Below are positions 43,738 through 51,779 of a DNA stretch of 64,000 bases, piece by piece. A program made the position numbers and the translations under genes. Positions within the stretch are counted from its first letter, which is position 1. The number at the start of each line of letters is the position of its first letter. Under the pieces are notes generated by a model that was not told the origin of the DNA, ran no database searches, and worked only from the letters and a program-made list of their open reading frames with translations. The DNA lies in the NCBI RefSeq assembly GCF_052118845.1, contig NZ_JBQKGJ010000018.1, positions 8,794 to 72,793 on the forward strand. The letters are read 5' to 3'. This DNA comes from Bilifractor sp002394235. Lineage in GTDB: Bacteria; Bacillota; Clostridia; Lachnospirales; Lachnospiraceae.

Positions 43738-44724
43738 TCACACGGCTCGCGCCGGTCTTCCGCCTTCTTCGACAGTTTTGATATCCTCCAGCACCATCGT
43801 CATGCTGCGGGCAAAGGAAGCGCCGGTGATTCCGCCGATGTGCGGACTGAAAATGATCCTGCGCGAGATCTCCCGCGGTTGTTCGAGCAGCACATGATCC
43901 TTCTGCACCGGCTCGCAGTCGAGGGTATCCAGCCCGGCCATCGCCAGCTTTCCGGATGCCAGGGCGTGAATCAGCGCATCATCCTCCACAAGCTCTCCCC
44001 TGGATGTATTCACGAAATATGATCCTTCCTTCATCTTGCGGAAGAAATCGAAGTCCGCCATGTATTCCGTTTCGGGAGTAACGGGAAGGTGCAGACTGAC
44101 AATATCGCTCTGCTCCAGCAATCTGTCCAGCGGCAGATATTGCACGCCGTACTCCTTCTCCCTCTCTGCCGAGAGAGGATGTCTTTTATAATAGAAAATA
44201 TCACGCGTTCCGTAAGCCTTCAGAAGGTGCGCGGTACGCCTGGCAATATTTCCGAATCCTACCAGCCCGACCGTGCAGTCGGACAGCTCCCTCAGCGATC
44301 CTGACCGGATATACCCGCCTTTTACCTGAATCTGCCGTCCGTCCCGGACCGCCTGGTCTCCGTTCACCACATCCCGCAGCATTCCAACCATCAGAAGAAC
44401 CGTCTGCTCCGCTACCGCGGAAGCATTCATTCCCTGACTGCTGCAGACATAGATCCCGCGATCGGCAGCCGCCTCTGTGTCGATCTGGTCATAAGCCACT
44501 CCCTCAGAGTGAATCATCCGGAGATTCGGCATCCCGGCGATCAGGTCACCCGATACCCTGGAGATGGCATCCGACACAATGTACTCCGCATCCTTCGCCC
44601 GGGAAAGGTACTCGATATCCGTCAGCCCCCTCGGCATGTCTATGATCTCCAGCCTGGAGAGATACGGGTTTCCGGTTGCGTACTTCTCAATATTTCCCTT
44701 TTCCCCGATATGTAAAACCTTCAT
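43738..44724 (-). CDS. D-2-hydroxyacid dehydrogenase
   Basis: A 328-aa NAD-dependent dehydrogenase of the PGDH-like group. The Rossmann motif VGLVGFGNIARRTA is near residue 152, the catalytic Arg in NTSRGELVEDDAL near 240, and the catalytic His in FSPHIGGITGAS near 295. It reduces a 2-keto acid to the D-hydroxyacid or the reverse; the substrate is not evident from context. The frame opens with TTG-ATG; I use the ATG, with AAGGG 11 nt away. Confidence 0.88.
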   Translation of the reverse strand: MKVLHIGEKGNIEKYATGNPYLSRLEIIDMPRGLTDIEYLSRAKDAEYIVSDAISRVSGDLIAGMPNLRMIHSEGVAYDQIDTEAAADRGIYVCSSQGMNASAVAEQTVLLMVGMLRDVVNGDQAVRDGRQIQVKGGYIRSGSLRELSDCTVGLVGFGNIARRTAHLLKAYGTRDIFYYKRHPLSAEREKEYGVQYLPLDRLLEQSDIVSLHLPVTPETEYMADFDFFRKMKEGSYFVNTSRGELVEDDALIHALASGKLAMAGLDTLDCEPVQKDHVLLEQPREISRRIIFSPHIGGITGASFARSMTMVLEDIKTVEEGGRPARAV

Positions 44725-44747
44725 CAATAATTCCCTTTCATATATCT

Positions 44748-44950
44748 ACTGTATAAGCTCTTCGAAAACGCAGACAGGATCGTCGCACGCGAAGCGCGCG
44801 TAAGAGACTGTATGCGATTTCGAAGGCAACAGGTATGAGGATGAAGCGCGAACGCGCGAAATCCTCATACCTGTAGGATTGCGAGAGTGCGAAGCACGGA
44901 GCAATCCGTAGCTTATACAGTGTGTAGCACAATGTATCTTTATCGTATAT
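44748..44950. mobile_element. Family A element, copy A9
   Basis: Perfect 12-bp ends ACTGTATAAGCT/AGCTTATACAGT (44748-44921), first-subtype interior, stems GTATGAGGAT/ATCCTCATAC and GGATTGC/GCAATCC. A diverged right arm (GTGTAGCACAATG...TATCGTATA) follows. The remaining gap to the ferredoxin promoter (44951-45218) shows nothing recognised. Confidence 0.88.
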
Positions 44951-45218
44951 CCCTTCATTATCCCGACGCTGAGCTGCCGGAACTTGTACCTCCGCCGGTT
45001 GTTCCTCTGATACCCGTTCTTCCATGTCTGTTCTTCTGTCGATTTTTCTATTATGCACTTCTGTCATCAGAAGGTTCAAGACCAGAAGCGCCGAACAACA
45101 AGACAAAATCTATCTGTCCTTACCTGTCCGCTGTGCAGATTCGTCATATTTTCAGGAAGCTCTTCTGATTTTTTTGTTGATTCGGTACAGAAAATTGCCT
45201 GATTCTGCCATTCCCGTA

Positions 45219-45247
45219 TTGACGAAATATCCTGAATACGATAGATT
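45219..45247 (+). promoter_or_regulatory. Ferredoxin gene promoter
   Basis: TTGACG, 17 bp, TAGATT. The 140-nt leader has a hairpin TTTTGCGG/CCGCAAAA near 45329-45350. Confidence 0.6.
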
Positions 45248-45392
45248 AATACTATGAAAGTATGTTAAATATTGCACAATCTTTCGGTAATCTGAAACAG
45301 ACTCAGAAGTGATGACTCTGGGTGTTTTTTGCGGTATCCGCCGCAAAAGGGAAATGCAGTACTATTTATATTGACAAGGAGGATGTCAAGTT

Positions 45393-45791
45393 ATGAAACG
45401 TCTGAAGGTTAACAAAGAAGCCGAGTGCATGAACTGCCTCACCTGCGTTCAGGTATGCGCGAATACCTATTTCAAGAGCGACGATCTGGATCTTGCCGCT
45501 CTGCGGATCGAGACGGTAAACGAAGTATTCCCCTTCGAGACCAAACCGGTAACCTGTATTCAGTGCGGCAAGTGTGCCCGGAACTGCCCGAAGAACGCTA
45601 TCACACAGAACAAATTCGGCGTTTACATGGTGAACAAGAAACTCTGCACAGGCTGCGGAACCTGCGTTGAGGTCTGCCCGATGCATGTGATGAGAAAGGA
45701 TCCCGCAACCGAAAAGGCATTCAAGTGCATTGCCTGCGGCAAGTGTGCGCAGGCCTGCCCGATGGACTGCCTGTTTATTGAAGAAAAGTGA
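45393..45791 (+). CDS. Four-cluster [4Fe-4S] electron-transfer protein
   Basis: A 132-aa iron-sulfur protein with sixteen cysteines in four CxxCxxCxxxC groups: CMNCLTCVQVC, CIQCGKCARNCP, CTGCGTCVEVCP and CIACGKCAQACP. Such HycB/CooF-type proteins pass electrons between oxidoreductase subunits. The partner enzyme would normally be next door (for example an aldehyde:ferredoxin or thiolase-like oxidoreductase), yet here none is. The gene stands alone between two family A elements, with its own promoter and a strong terminator. ATG follows AAGGAGG. Confidence 0.9.
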   Translation: MKRLKVNKEAECMNCLTCVQVCANTYFKSDDLDLAALRIETVNEVFPFETKPVTCIQCGKCARNCPKNAITQNKFGVYMVNKKLCTGCGTCVEVCPMHVMRKDPATEKAFKCIACGKCAQACPMDCLFIEEK

Positions 45792-45807
45792 AAATGGTCC
45801 GGAGCGA

Positions 45808-45863
45808 CAGACGCCCGGTGAAGGCACACCGCGCAAGCGGGTCCCTCACCGGGCGTCTGTTTT
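45808..45863 (+). terminator. Ferredoxin terminator
   Basis: Long stem CAGACGCCCGGTGA/TCACCGGGCGTCTG with a 24-nt loop, then TTTT. Starts 17 bp past the stop codon. Confidence 0.92.
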
Positions 45864-45981
45864 ATCCGCTCTCCGAAAACGCAGACAGGCTGCCTGCCGC
45901 GAAGCGCACGTAAGAGGCTGTATTCGAATACCTGTAGATTGCGGGAGTGCGCAGCACGGAGCAATCCGTAGCTTATACCGT
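45864..45981. mobile_element. Family A element, degraded copy A10
   Basis: The left end has decayed (CCGCTCTCCGAAAACGCAGAC), the middle is deleted, the right end is AGCTTATACCGT followed by a diverged arm ending TAGTTTACTG. Confidence 0.8.
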
Positions 45982-46057
45982 TTGTGCCACGATGTAACAT
46001 ATGGTAGTTTACTGGGTGTGAAAAATTAATGAGTACTGATTATATCTTTACTGATCC

Positions 46058-46082
46058 AATCTTATAAAATATAAGGATTGAT
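46058..46082. promoter_or_regulatory. AT-rich palindrome upstream of pdxY
   Basis: CAATC-TTATA and TATAAGGATTG form an inverted repeat with one bulge around an AAA centre, 40 bp before the pdxY start. It could be an operator or overlap a -10 element. Confidence 0.3.
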
Positions 46083-46122
46083 GATTGAATTGATTGAGAT
46101 GAAATTTGAAAGGAATTGCTCA

Positions 46123-47007
46123 ATGATTAAGAAAACAGCCGCAATTAACGACCTCTCCGGCATGGGACGCTGTTCTCTGGTGGCGGATATTTCGGTTCTC
46201 TCCGCCATGGGAATTTCCGTGAATCCGGTACCAACCGCTGTACTGACGGCGCAGACCGAATACACGGGATACTACTCCAGAGACTGCACCGCGGACCTGC
46301 CGCATTATCTCTCGCACTGGTCCTCGCTCCATGCCCGCTTCGACGGCATTCTGACCGGCTATCTGGCGGATTCCTCTCAGACCTCTTTCGTCAGGGATTT
46401 CCTCGAACAGTTCAAGACCGGGGAAACCACACTTCTGGTCGATCCCGTCATGGGAGATGACGGCTTCACCTACGCAAATTTTTCACCCGATCTGCTCCGC
46501 GACATGAAGGTTCTCGCCAAACAGGCCGATATCCTGACCCCAAACACCACAGAGCTCTGTCTTCTGACCGGTGCCGACCCCGCAGAACTTCTTTCCTCTC
46601 CCGCAGCGTCGCTTCTGGAACAGATCCGGGACCGGGCCCGTTCCCTTCTGAACAAGCCGGGAAAAACAATTCTTGTCACCGGTTTATCCGGGGAGCTCTG
46701 CAGTCACTCCGCTGACAGAACACAACCGAAGATTGGCAACCTGCTTGTGAACAGCGAGGGAGAAGCTCTGTATCTCTTCCCGCACGAAAAAGGGCACTTT
46801 TCCGGAACCGGCGATCTTTTCGCCGCCATTGTCCTCGGCGGACGTCTCAACGGATGGAGCTGGGACAGAACCGTCAGGACTGCCGGAAACTTTCTGTCCG
46901 CCGGCGTTCACGACTCCATCGCAGCCGGCACTTCCTTCCTCGACGGAATTAATTATGAAAGGTATCTTCCGATGCTGATGCCGGACATATGCTCTGACAT
47001 CCGCTGA
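46123..47007 (+). CDS. pdxY: Pyridoxal/pyridoxamine kinase
   Basis: A 294-aa ribokinase-fold enzyme that phosphorylates vitamin B6 forms to PLP. It starts MIKKTAAINDLSGMGRCSL with the family's early Ser-Gly motif. LVDPVMGDDG lies near residue 110, and ATP site GTGDLFAAIVLGG near 230 holds the catalytic Asp. The start has AAAGGA 8 nt upstream; the longer frame overlaps an AT-rich palindrome. PLP would serve patA and other transaminases. It converges with mgtE. Confidence 0.92.
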   Translation: MIKKTAAINDLSGMGRCSLVADISVLSAMGISVNPVPTAVLTAQTEYTGYYSRDCTADLPHYLSHWSSLHARFDGILTGYLADSSQTSFVRDFLEQFKTGETTLLVDPVMGDDGFTYANFSPDLLRDMKVLAKQADILTPNTTELCLLTGADPAELLSSPAASLLEQIRDRARSLLNKPGKTILVTGLSGELCSHSADRTQPKIGNLLVNSEGEALYLFPHEKGHFSGTGDLFAAIVLGGRLNGWSWDRTVRTAGNFLSAGVHDSIAAGTSFLDGINYERYLPMLMPDICSDIR

Positions 47008-47126
47008 CGAAATATGCATGGCTCTCTCAGACTCCGGTCTTCGCGTCTTTGGCTCAGAGGATGGGCAGCCATGATCTGACTGGAAATTCAGCCGGACATA
47101 CGCTATGGCTGCAAATTCAGACGGAC

Positions 47127-48500
47127 TCAGGCGCCGAGGAGCAACGGAAGGGTGAGCTTGGCCAGTCCGAGGAAGATAAAGAATCCAAGAACATCGGTCG
47201 CCGTCGTCACGAAAATTGAGGACGCAACGGCCGGATCCGCATGGATTTTATCCAGCACAACAGGAACCAGGAAGCCGAAGACACCCGCGACGATCATATT
47301 CCCGATCATGGCGATGAACACAATCACTCCAAGATAGAAATTTCCATAGATCAACCAGACAATCACGCCTGTCACAAGACCATTGGCGGCACCGTTGATA
47401 ATGCCAAGCAGTATTTCCTTAAAGAACCCTTTCATCGCCTCCGCGAACGTTATCTTGTTATGCGAGAGCTCACGGACCAGGACGGACATTGTCTGCGTAC
47501 CGGCGTTGCCTCCCATTCCGGATACAATCGTCATGATCGCAGAAAGAGCGACAACCTTATTGATGGTGCTCTCGAATGCCTTTACCGTGAACGAAGCGAG
47601 AAATGCCGTCGCAAGGTTGATCAGGAGCCACGGAAGCCGGAAACGAATCGACTGCCCGAGGGAGGTCTTGAGGCTTTCCTCCGAGCTTACACCGGCCATC
47701 TGAAGCATATCCTCGTCATGCTCCTGAATGATGACGTCGATGACATCATCTACGGTGATGATTCCGAGAAGCTGTTTCTTCGCGCTGACAACCGGAATTG
47801 CCTGCAGATCGTATCGGGATACCAGTTTTGCGACTTCCTCCTGATCGACCTCAGGAGTGACATAGATCACATTGTCATGCATGATATCACGGATCAGCTT
47901 TGACCCGGGACTCGACAGGAGATCCCGCAGATCGACGGTTCCCGTCAGGCGATGTGTCCGGTCCGTCACGTAAATAATCTCGATAACCTCGGTCTTTGGC
48001 CCGATCTCATGAATCTTGTGAATGCCCTCGGATACCGTCAGATTCTCATTCAGAGCCAGGTAAGCCGTGGACATCAGGCCTCCGGCCGATTCCTCCGGAT
48101 ACTGGAGAAGGTTTGTGATGATCTTCCGGTCATCCGCCTTCATCAGGTTAAGAACCTCTTTTCTTCTGCCGGTAGGGAAATCTCCCAGCATATCTACGAT
48201 ATCATCCTTCTGCATATCCGCGAACATATCGAGAAGCGCATGATTATCCAGAGTTTTCGCAAGACGGATCCGCATCTCATCGCTGGACTCCTCCATCAGC
48301 GCAGTTCTGTTCTCATCATTCAGAAGCTGCATGACCTTTGGAATTTCCTCGTCCTCGAGTGCTTCCACGATCTGTGCGAAGTCAATGGCTTCCATATCGC
48401 TGAAAATCTCATTCAGCTTCTTGCTGTCGCCATCCTTTATACACGCCTCGACCATTTCCTTCCGGTCTTCCAGCTCCTCTGTATTTATCATCTCATTCAA
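47127..48500 (-). CDS. mgtE: Magnesium transporter MgtE
   Basis: A 457-aa Mg2+ channel: N-terminal superhelical domain (residues about 1-120), two CBS domains that sense Mg2+ (about 125-250), a plug helix and five membrane helices (about 275-455). GMGGNAGTQTMSVLVREL and the pore motif VAGVFGFLVPVVLDKIHADPAV are present. I place the start at a TTG with GGAGG 8 nt upstream; the next ATG, three codons later, is too far from that site. An M-box riboswitch is not visible. Confidence 0.94.
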   Translation of the reverse strand: MNEMINTEELEDRKEMVEACIKDGDSKKLNEIFSDMEAIDFAQIVEALEDEEIPKVMQLLNDENRTALMEESSDEMRIRLAKTLDNHALLDMFADMQKDDIVDMLGDFPTGRRKEVLNLMKADDRKIITNLLQYPEESAGGLMSTAYLALNENLTVSEGIHKIHEIGPKTEVIEIIYVTDRTHRLTGTVDLRDLLSSPGSKLIRDIMHDNVIYVTPEVDQEEVAKLVSRYDLQAIPVVSAKKQLLGIITVDDVIDVIIQEHDEDMLQMAGVSSEESLKTSLGQSIRFRLPWLLINLATAFLASFTVKAFESTINKVVALSAIMTIVSGMGGNAGTQTMSVLVRELSHNKITFAEAMKGFFKEILLGIINGAANGLVTGVIVWLIYGNFYLGVIVFIAMIGNMIVAGVFGFLVPVVLDKIHADPAVASSIFVTTATDVLGFFIFLGLAKLTLPLLLGA

Positions 48501-48526
48501 TGAAATCACCTCCCGACGAAAGTTCT

Positions 48527-48560
48527 TCGAAAATGCAGACAGGATCACCGCAGGCGCAGG
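48527..48560. mobile_element. Family A fragment A11
   Basis: AGTTCTTCGAAAATGCAGAC and a few further bases match the left interior of family A. Ends are missing. It lies in the mgtE leader region. Confidence 0.55.
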
Positions 48561-48620
48561 AATACACGTATGCGGAAGCTTAGCGCACTTATCGTCGTTT
48601 TTTCGAACATACCGATAATA

Positions 48621-48686
48621 TCATAATCCGCGGCGGGATGCCACCGCACGGTTCGATGAATCCGTTCTTTTTTGCACCATTAACAT
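48621..48686 (-). CDS. Possible 21-codon leader peptide before mgtE
   Basis: ATG at 48686 follows AGGAGGTGAAGGA and opens a frame of 21 codons (MLMVQKRTDSSNRAVASRRG plus Leu) ending TGA at 48621, 120 bp before mgtE. The ribosome binding site is as good as any in the window. Translation and any role in mgtE control are inferences. Confidence 0.3.
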   Translation of the reverse strand: MLMVQKRTDSSNRAVASRRGL

Positions 48687-48712
48687 TCCTTCACCTCCTG
48701 TTAACAATCCTC

Positions 48713-48828
48713 CGGCTCACTGTTCGCGTAAACGAGATAAAACACGCTGCGCGAGTTTTATCTCGCTATCGCGACGCTCGCCGCACACGAATACTTCGCA
48801 TTCGGCTGCGGCTCACTGTTCGCGTAAA
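48713..48828. mobile_element. Family B element B3 with flanking end copy
   Basis: A full B copy (48731-48828) is preceded by the last 18 bp of another (GGCTCACTGTTCGCGTAA at 48714 and 48811). This suggests a former tandem pair. Confidence 0.85.
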
Positions 48829-48833
48829 TTCGA

Positions 48834-48870
48834 AAAGCGGCAGGAGACATTTCTGCCTTCCTGCCGCTTT
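48834..48870 (-). terminator. dnaK terminator
   Basis: AAAGCGGCAGG/CCTGCCGCTTT stem, 15-nt loop, TTTTCG on the minus strand; 100 bp past the dnaK stop. Confidence 0.88.
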
Positions 48871-48971
48871 CACAGATCTCTCTGCTATATCGTGATAATT
48901 TTTTCTTAATGTATCAATGTATCTCAGAAGCATTCCGGTCTTTGGGATTCCCGGGAATACCGGTCCTTACC

Positions 48972-50861
48972 TCAGACTTCCTTGTAGTCAGCGTCTACGA
49001 CATCATCGCCGCCGTTATTGCCTGCGCTGCTTCCGCCCTGAGCGCCGCCCTGCGGGCCTGCGCCTGCGCCCGGATTCGGGCCGCCCTGGTTCTGCTGCAT
49101 GTTCTCGTACATCTTCGTGAACAGAGCCTGTGAAGAATTCATCAGTTTCTCCTTCGCCGCCTTGATGTCCGTTACCTGCGCGTCGGTCAGGCTCCCGTCT
49201 GCCGGAGCCTTCGCGAGCAGATCCTTCAGTGCGTTCAGGTCTGCCTCAACGCCGCTCTTCTGATCCGCCGGCACCTTGTCGCCGACTTCCTTCAAAGCTT
49301 TCTCTACCTGGAATACCGTCGAATCCGCTTCATTCTTCGTGTCTACGGCTTCCTTTCTCTTCTTGTCCTCAGCCTCGTACTGCGCTGCCTCTTTGACTGC
49401 CTTATCGATCTCAGCATCGCTCATGCTCGATCCGGAAGTGATCGTGATGTGCTGCTCCTTGCCGGTTCCGAGATCCTTTGCGGATACGTTTACAATGCCG
49501 TTCGCGTCGATATCGAAGGTTACCTCGATCTGCGGAACGCCACGCATTGCCGGCGGGATTCCGTCCAGACGGAACTGTCCGAGGGACTTATTGTCTCTGG
49601 CGAACTTACGCTCACCCTGTACGACGTTGATATCCACTGCAGTCTGATTGTCCGCAGCCGTGGAGAAGATCTGGCTCTTCTTCGTCGGAATTGTCGTGTT
49701 TCTCGGAATCAGCGGTGTCGCGATTCCTCCCATGGTCTCGATGGAAAGTGTCAGCGGTGTGACATCGAGCAGAAGCACGTCTCCGGCTCCAGCATCTCCG
49801 GCCAGCTTGCCTCCCTGAATCGATGCGCCGATTGCCACGCACTCATCCGGGTTCAGGTTCTTGCTCGGCTCATGTCCGGTCAGCTGTCTTACCTTGTCCT
49901 GTACCGCCGGGATACGTGTGGAACCGCCGACCAGAAGAACCTTCGCAAGGTCAGATGCGGTAAGTCCCGCGTCGTTCAGAGCGGTTCTTACCGGCTCTGC
50001 GGTCGCCTCCACAAGATCTGCGGTCAGCTCGTCGAATTTTGCCTTTGTCAGGTTGAGATCCAGATGCTTTGCGCCGTCCGCCGTAGCGGTGATGAACGGA
50101 AGGTTGATGTTCGTGGTGGTCGCGCTCGAAAGCTCGATCTTTGCCTTCTCTGCCGCCTCACGGATTCTCTGCATCGCCATCTTGTCGCCGGAGAGGTCGA
50201 TGCCCTCCTGCTTCTTGAATTCACTTACGATATAATCGGCAACTCTCTTATCAAAGTCGTCGCCGCCCAGATGGTTATTGCCGGCGGTAGCCAGTACCTC
50301 GATGACTCCATCGCCGATCTCGATGATGGACACATCGAAGGTGCCGCCGCCGAGATCGTATACCATAACCTTCTGCTCTTTCTCATTGTCCAGGCCGTAA
50401 GCCAGCGCCGCCGCTGTCGGCTCGTTGATGATACGCTTTACATCAAGTCCGGCGATCTTGCCGGCGTCCTTTGTCGCCTGACGCTGTGCGTCATTGAAAT
50501 ATGCCGGGCAGGTGATGACGGCCTCTGTGACCTTTTCTCCCAGATAGCCTTCCGCGTCGCTCTTCAGCTTCTGCAGAATCATCGCGGAGATCTCCTGCGG
50601 AGTGTAGCTCTTGCCGTCAATGGTGACTCTGTAATCGGAGCCCATGTGACGCTTGATCGATGAAATCGTGTGATCGGCGTTTGTAACTGCCTGACGCTTT
50701 GCCGGTTCGCCTACCAGACGCTCTCCTGTCTTTGTGAACGCGACAACGGACGGAGTCGTACGGCTTCCTTCCGCGTTCGCGATAACGGTGGGTTTTCCAC
50801 CTTCCATAACGGCTACACAGCTGTTTGTTGTACCAAGGTCAATACCAATGATTTTTCCCAT
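48972..50861 (-). CDS. dnaK: Chaperone protein DnaK (Hsp70)
   Basis: A 629-aa Hsp70. The N-terminal ATPase carries IGIDLGTTNSCVAVMEGG, VYDLGGGTFDVSI near residue 170 and VLLVGGSTRIPAVQ near 310. The substrate-binding domain begins around LLLDVTPLTLSIET, and the lid leads to a Gly/Gln-rich tail ending DDVVDADYKEV. It lacks the 24-residue insert of Gram-negative DnaK, as usual in Firmicutes. ATG follows AAGGAGG. A CIRCE operator and promoter lie upstream. hrcA, grpE and dnaJ are not beside it. Confidence 0.98.
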   Translation of the reverse strand: MGKIIGIDLGTTNSCVAVMEGGKPTVIANAEGSRTTPSVVAFTKTGERLVGEPAKRQAVTNADHTISSIKRHMGSDYRVTIDGKSYTPQEISAMILQKLKSDAEGYLGEKVTEAVITCPAYFNDAQRQATKDAGKIAGLDVKRIINEPTAAALAYGLDNEKEQKVMVYDLGGGTFDVSIIEIGDGVIEVLATAGNNHLGGDDFDKRVADYIVSEFKKQEGIDLSGDKMAMQRIREAAEKAKIELSSATTTNINLPFITATADGAKHLDLNLTKAKFDELTADLVEATAEPVRTALNDAGLTASDLAKVLLVGGSTRIPAVQDKVRQLTGHEPSKNLNPDECVAIGASIQGGKLAGDAGAGDVLLLDVTPLTLSIETMGGIATPLIPRNTTIPTKKSQIFSTAADNQTAVDINVVQGERKFARDNKSLGQFRLDGIPPAMRGVPQIEVTFDIDANGIVNVSAKDLGTGKEQHITITSGSSMSDAEIDKAVKEAAQYEAEDKKRKEAVDTKNEADSTVFQVEKALKEVGDKVPADQKSGVEADLNALKDLLAKAPADGSLTDAQVTDIKAAKEKLMNSSQALFTKMYENMQQNQGGPNPGAGAGPQGGAQGGSSAGNNGGDDVVDADYKEV

Positions 50862-50964
50862 AATCTATTTCCTCCTTTTCGGATGAAGCATCCTCCGCAC
50901 CGGAAAATCATCTGATCGGTTTCCTGCGGATTTCTTCTGATGTCTGATTCTTATTTGCGGCTTG

Positions 50965-50991
50965 TTAGCACTCATCATGTACGAGTGCTAA
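50965..50991. promoter_or_regulatory. CIRCE operator (HrcA site)
   Basis: TTAGCACTC, 9 bp, GAGTGCTAA: an exact match to the CIRCE consensus. It lies between the promoter and dnaK, so HrcA repression is expected. Confidence 0.97.
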
Positions 50992-51002
50992 CGCTTACAA
51001 TC

Positions 51003-51033
51003 CTTATAGTACCACGGAATTTCCGGATGTCAA
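51003..51033 (-). promoter_or_regulatory. dnaK promoter
   Basis: Minus strand TTGACA at 51028-51033 and TATAAG at 51003-51008 (19 bp) or overlapping TACTAT (16 bp). CIRCE follows at once. The rest of 51034-51284 shows no gene. Confidence 0.75.
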
Positions 51034-51284
51034 CTCTTATTTTTTCAAATTTTAAATTTTACCAAAATAATATTTTGTGACGATTCAGCACTCCTGTCTC
51101 AAGAACCTGTGGTTCTCCCGATGTGAGAAGTCCGGCAGTCTTCGGCTCCGGGGCACCTTATCATTTCAGCCGCAAAGGAGTCCACAAACGGTTTTTACCG
51201 CTTACGTTTACCGCTTGCAATAGTGATGCCAAAAAGCTGAAATCCGTGAAAATGCTAGATATTTGCTAGATGAAAAAAGAAAAG

Positions 51285-51323
51285 ATCCCCGGGAATCCTT
51301 ATTTTTAAAGGCTTTCCGGGGAT
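51285..51323 (-). terminator. tRNA-Leu terminator
   Basis: ATCCCCGG/CCGGGGAT stem and a T-rich tail (CTTTTCTTTTTTC) on the minus strand, 9 bp past the tRNA. Confidence 0.85.
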
Positions 51324-51331
51324 TTATATGA

Positions 51332-51417
51332 TGCTGGTGGTCGGACTCGAACCGACACGGTGTGTAAGCACCGAGGGATTTTAAGTCCCTTGCGTCTACC
51401 TATTCCGCCACACCAGC
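51332..51417 (-). tRNA. tRNA-Leu(UAA)
   Basis: The 86-nt cloverleaf has acceptor arms GCTGGTG/CACCAGC, anticodon stem GGGA/TCCC around CTTAAAA (anticodon UAA), a long leucine-type variable arm (TCGGTGCTTACACACCG) and the T loop GGTTCGAGTCC. CCA is not encoded. Confidence 0.97.
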
Positions 51418-51438
51418 CTGTGTTAAACAACACAAGAA

Positions 51439-51467
51439 ATTATATAGTAATTTTTATGAGATTGCAA
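51439..51467 (-). promoter_or_regulatory. tRNA-Leu promoter
   Basis: Minus strand TTGCAA and TATAAT with 17 bp between, 22 bp before the tRNA. The -35 box is only 9 bp from the end of a family A element. Confidence 0.88.
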
Positions 51468-51475
51468 GTTATATT

Positions 51476-51737
51476 ATTGTATAAGTCCAGTCGCAATGTT
51501 CTTGGCCCACGGGGAGCTTGCTCACCAGTGGGCAAGAACATTAGCGACGACAACAGGTATGAGCATGGAGCGGTGCGAAGCAACGCGGGAATGCGAATAT
51601 GCGCGGGCAGTGAGCCACATCCGCTCACACAAAGTGTGAAGCGGTGGGGCGAACGCCGCGACAGACCGACGAAGTCGGTCACCTGTTAGCGGCACGGAAG
51701 CTGCGAAGCAGCGAAGTGACGCGGGGACTTATACAGT
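51476..51737. mobile_element. Family A element A12, long form
   Basis: Second-subtype copy with ends TTGTATAAGTCC/GGACTTATACAG. It is about 80 bp longer than A4 because of an internal segment (GAATATGCGCGGGCAGTGAG ... GACGAAGTCGGTC), part of which is also in A3. Confidence 0.88.
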
Positions 51738-51779
51738 GTGTGGTGCCCCCAAAAAATCCGTTTCGCACATCCCTTCGCC

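Noticed and set aside
48501..48713. M-box magnesium riboswitch before mgtE
   Set aside because: The conserved M-box core could not be found; the region holds repeat fragments and a short frame instead.
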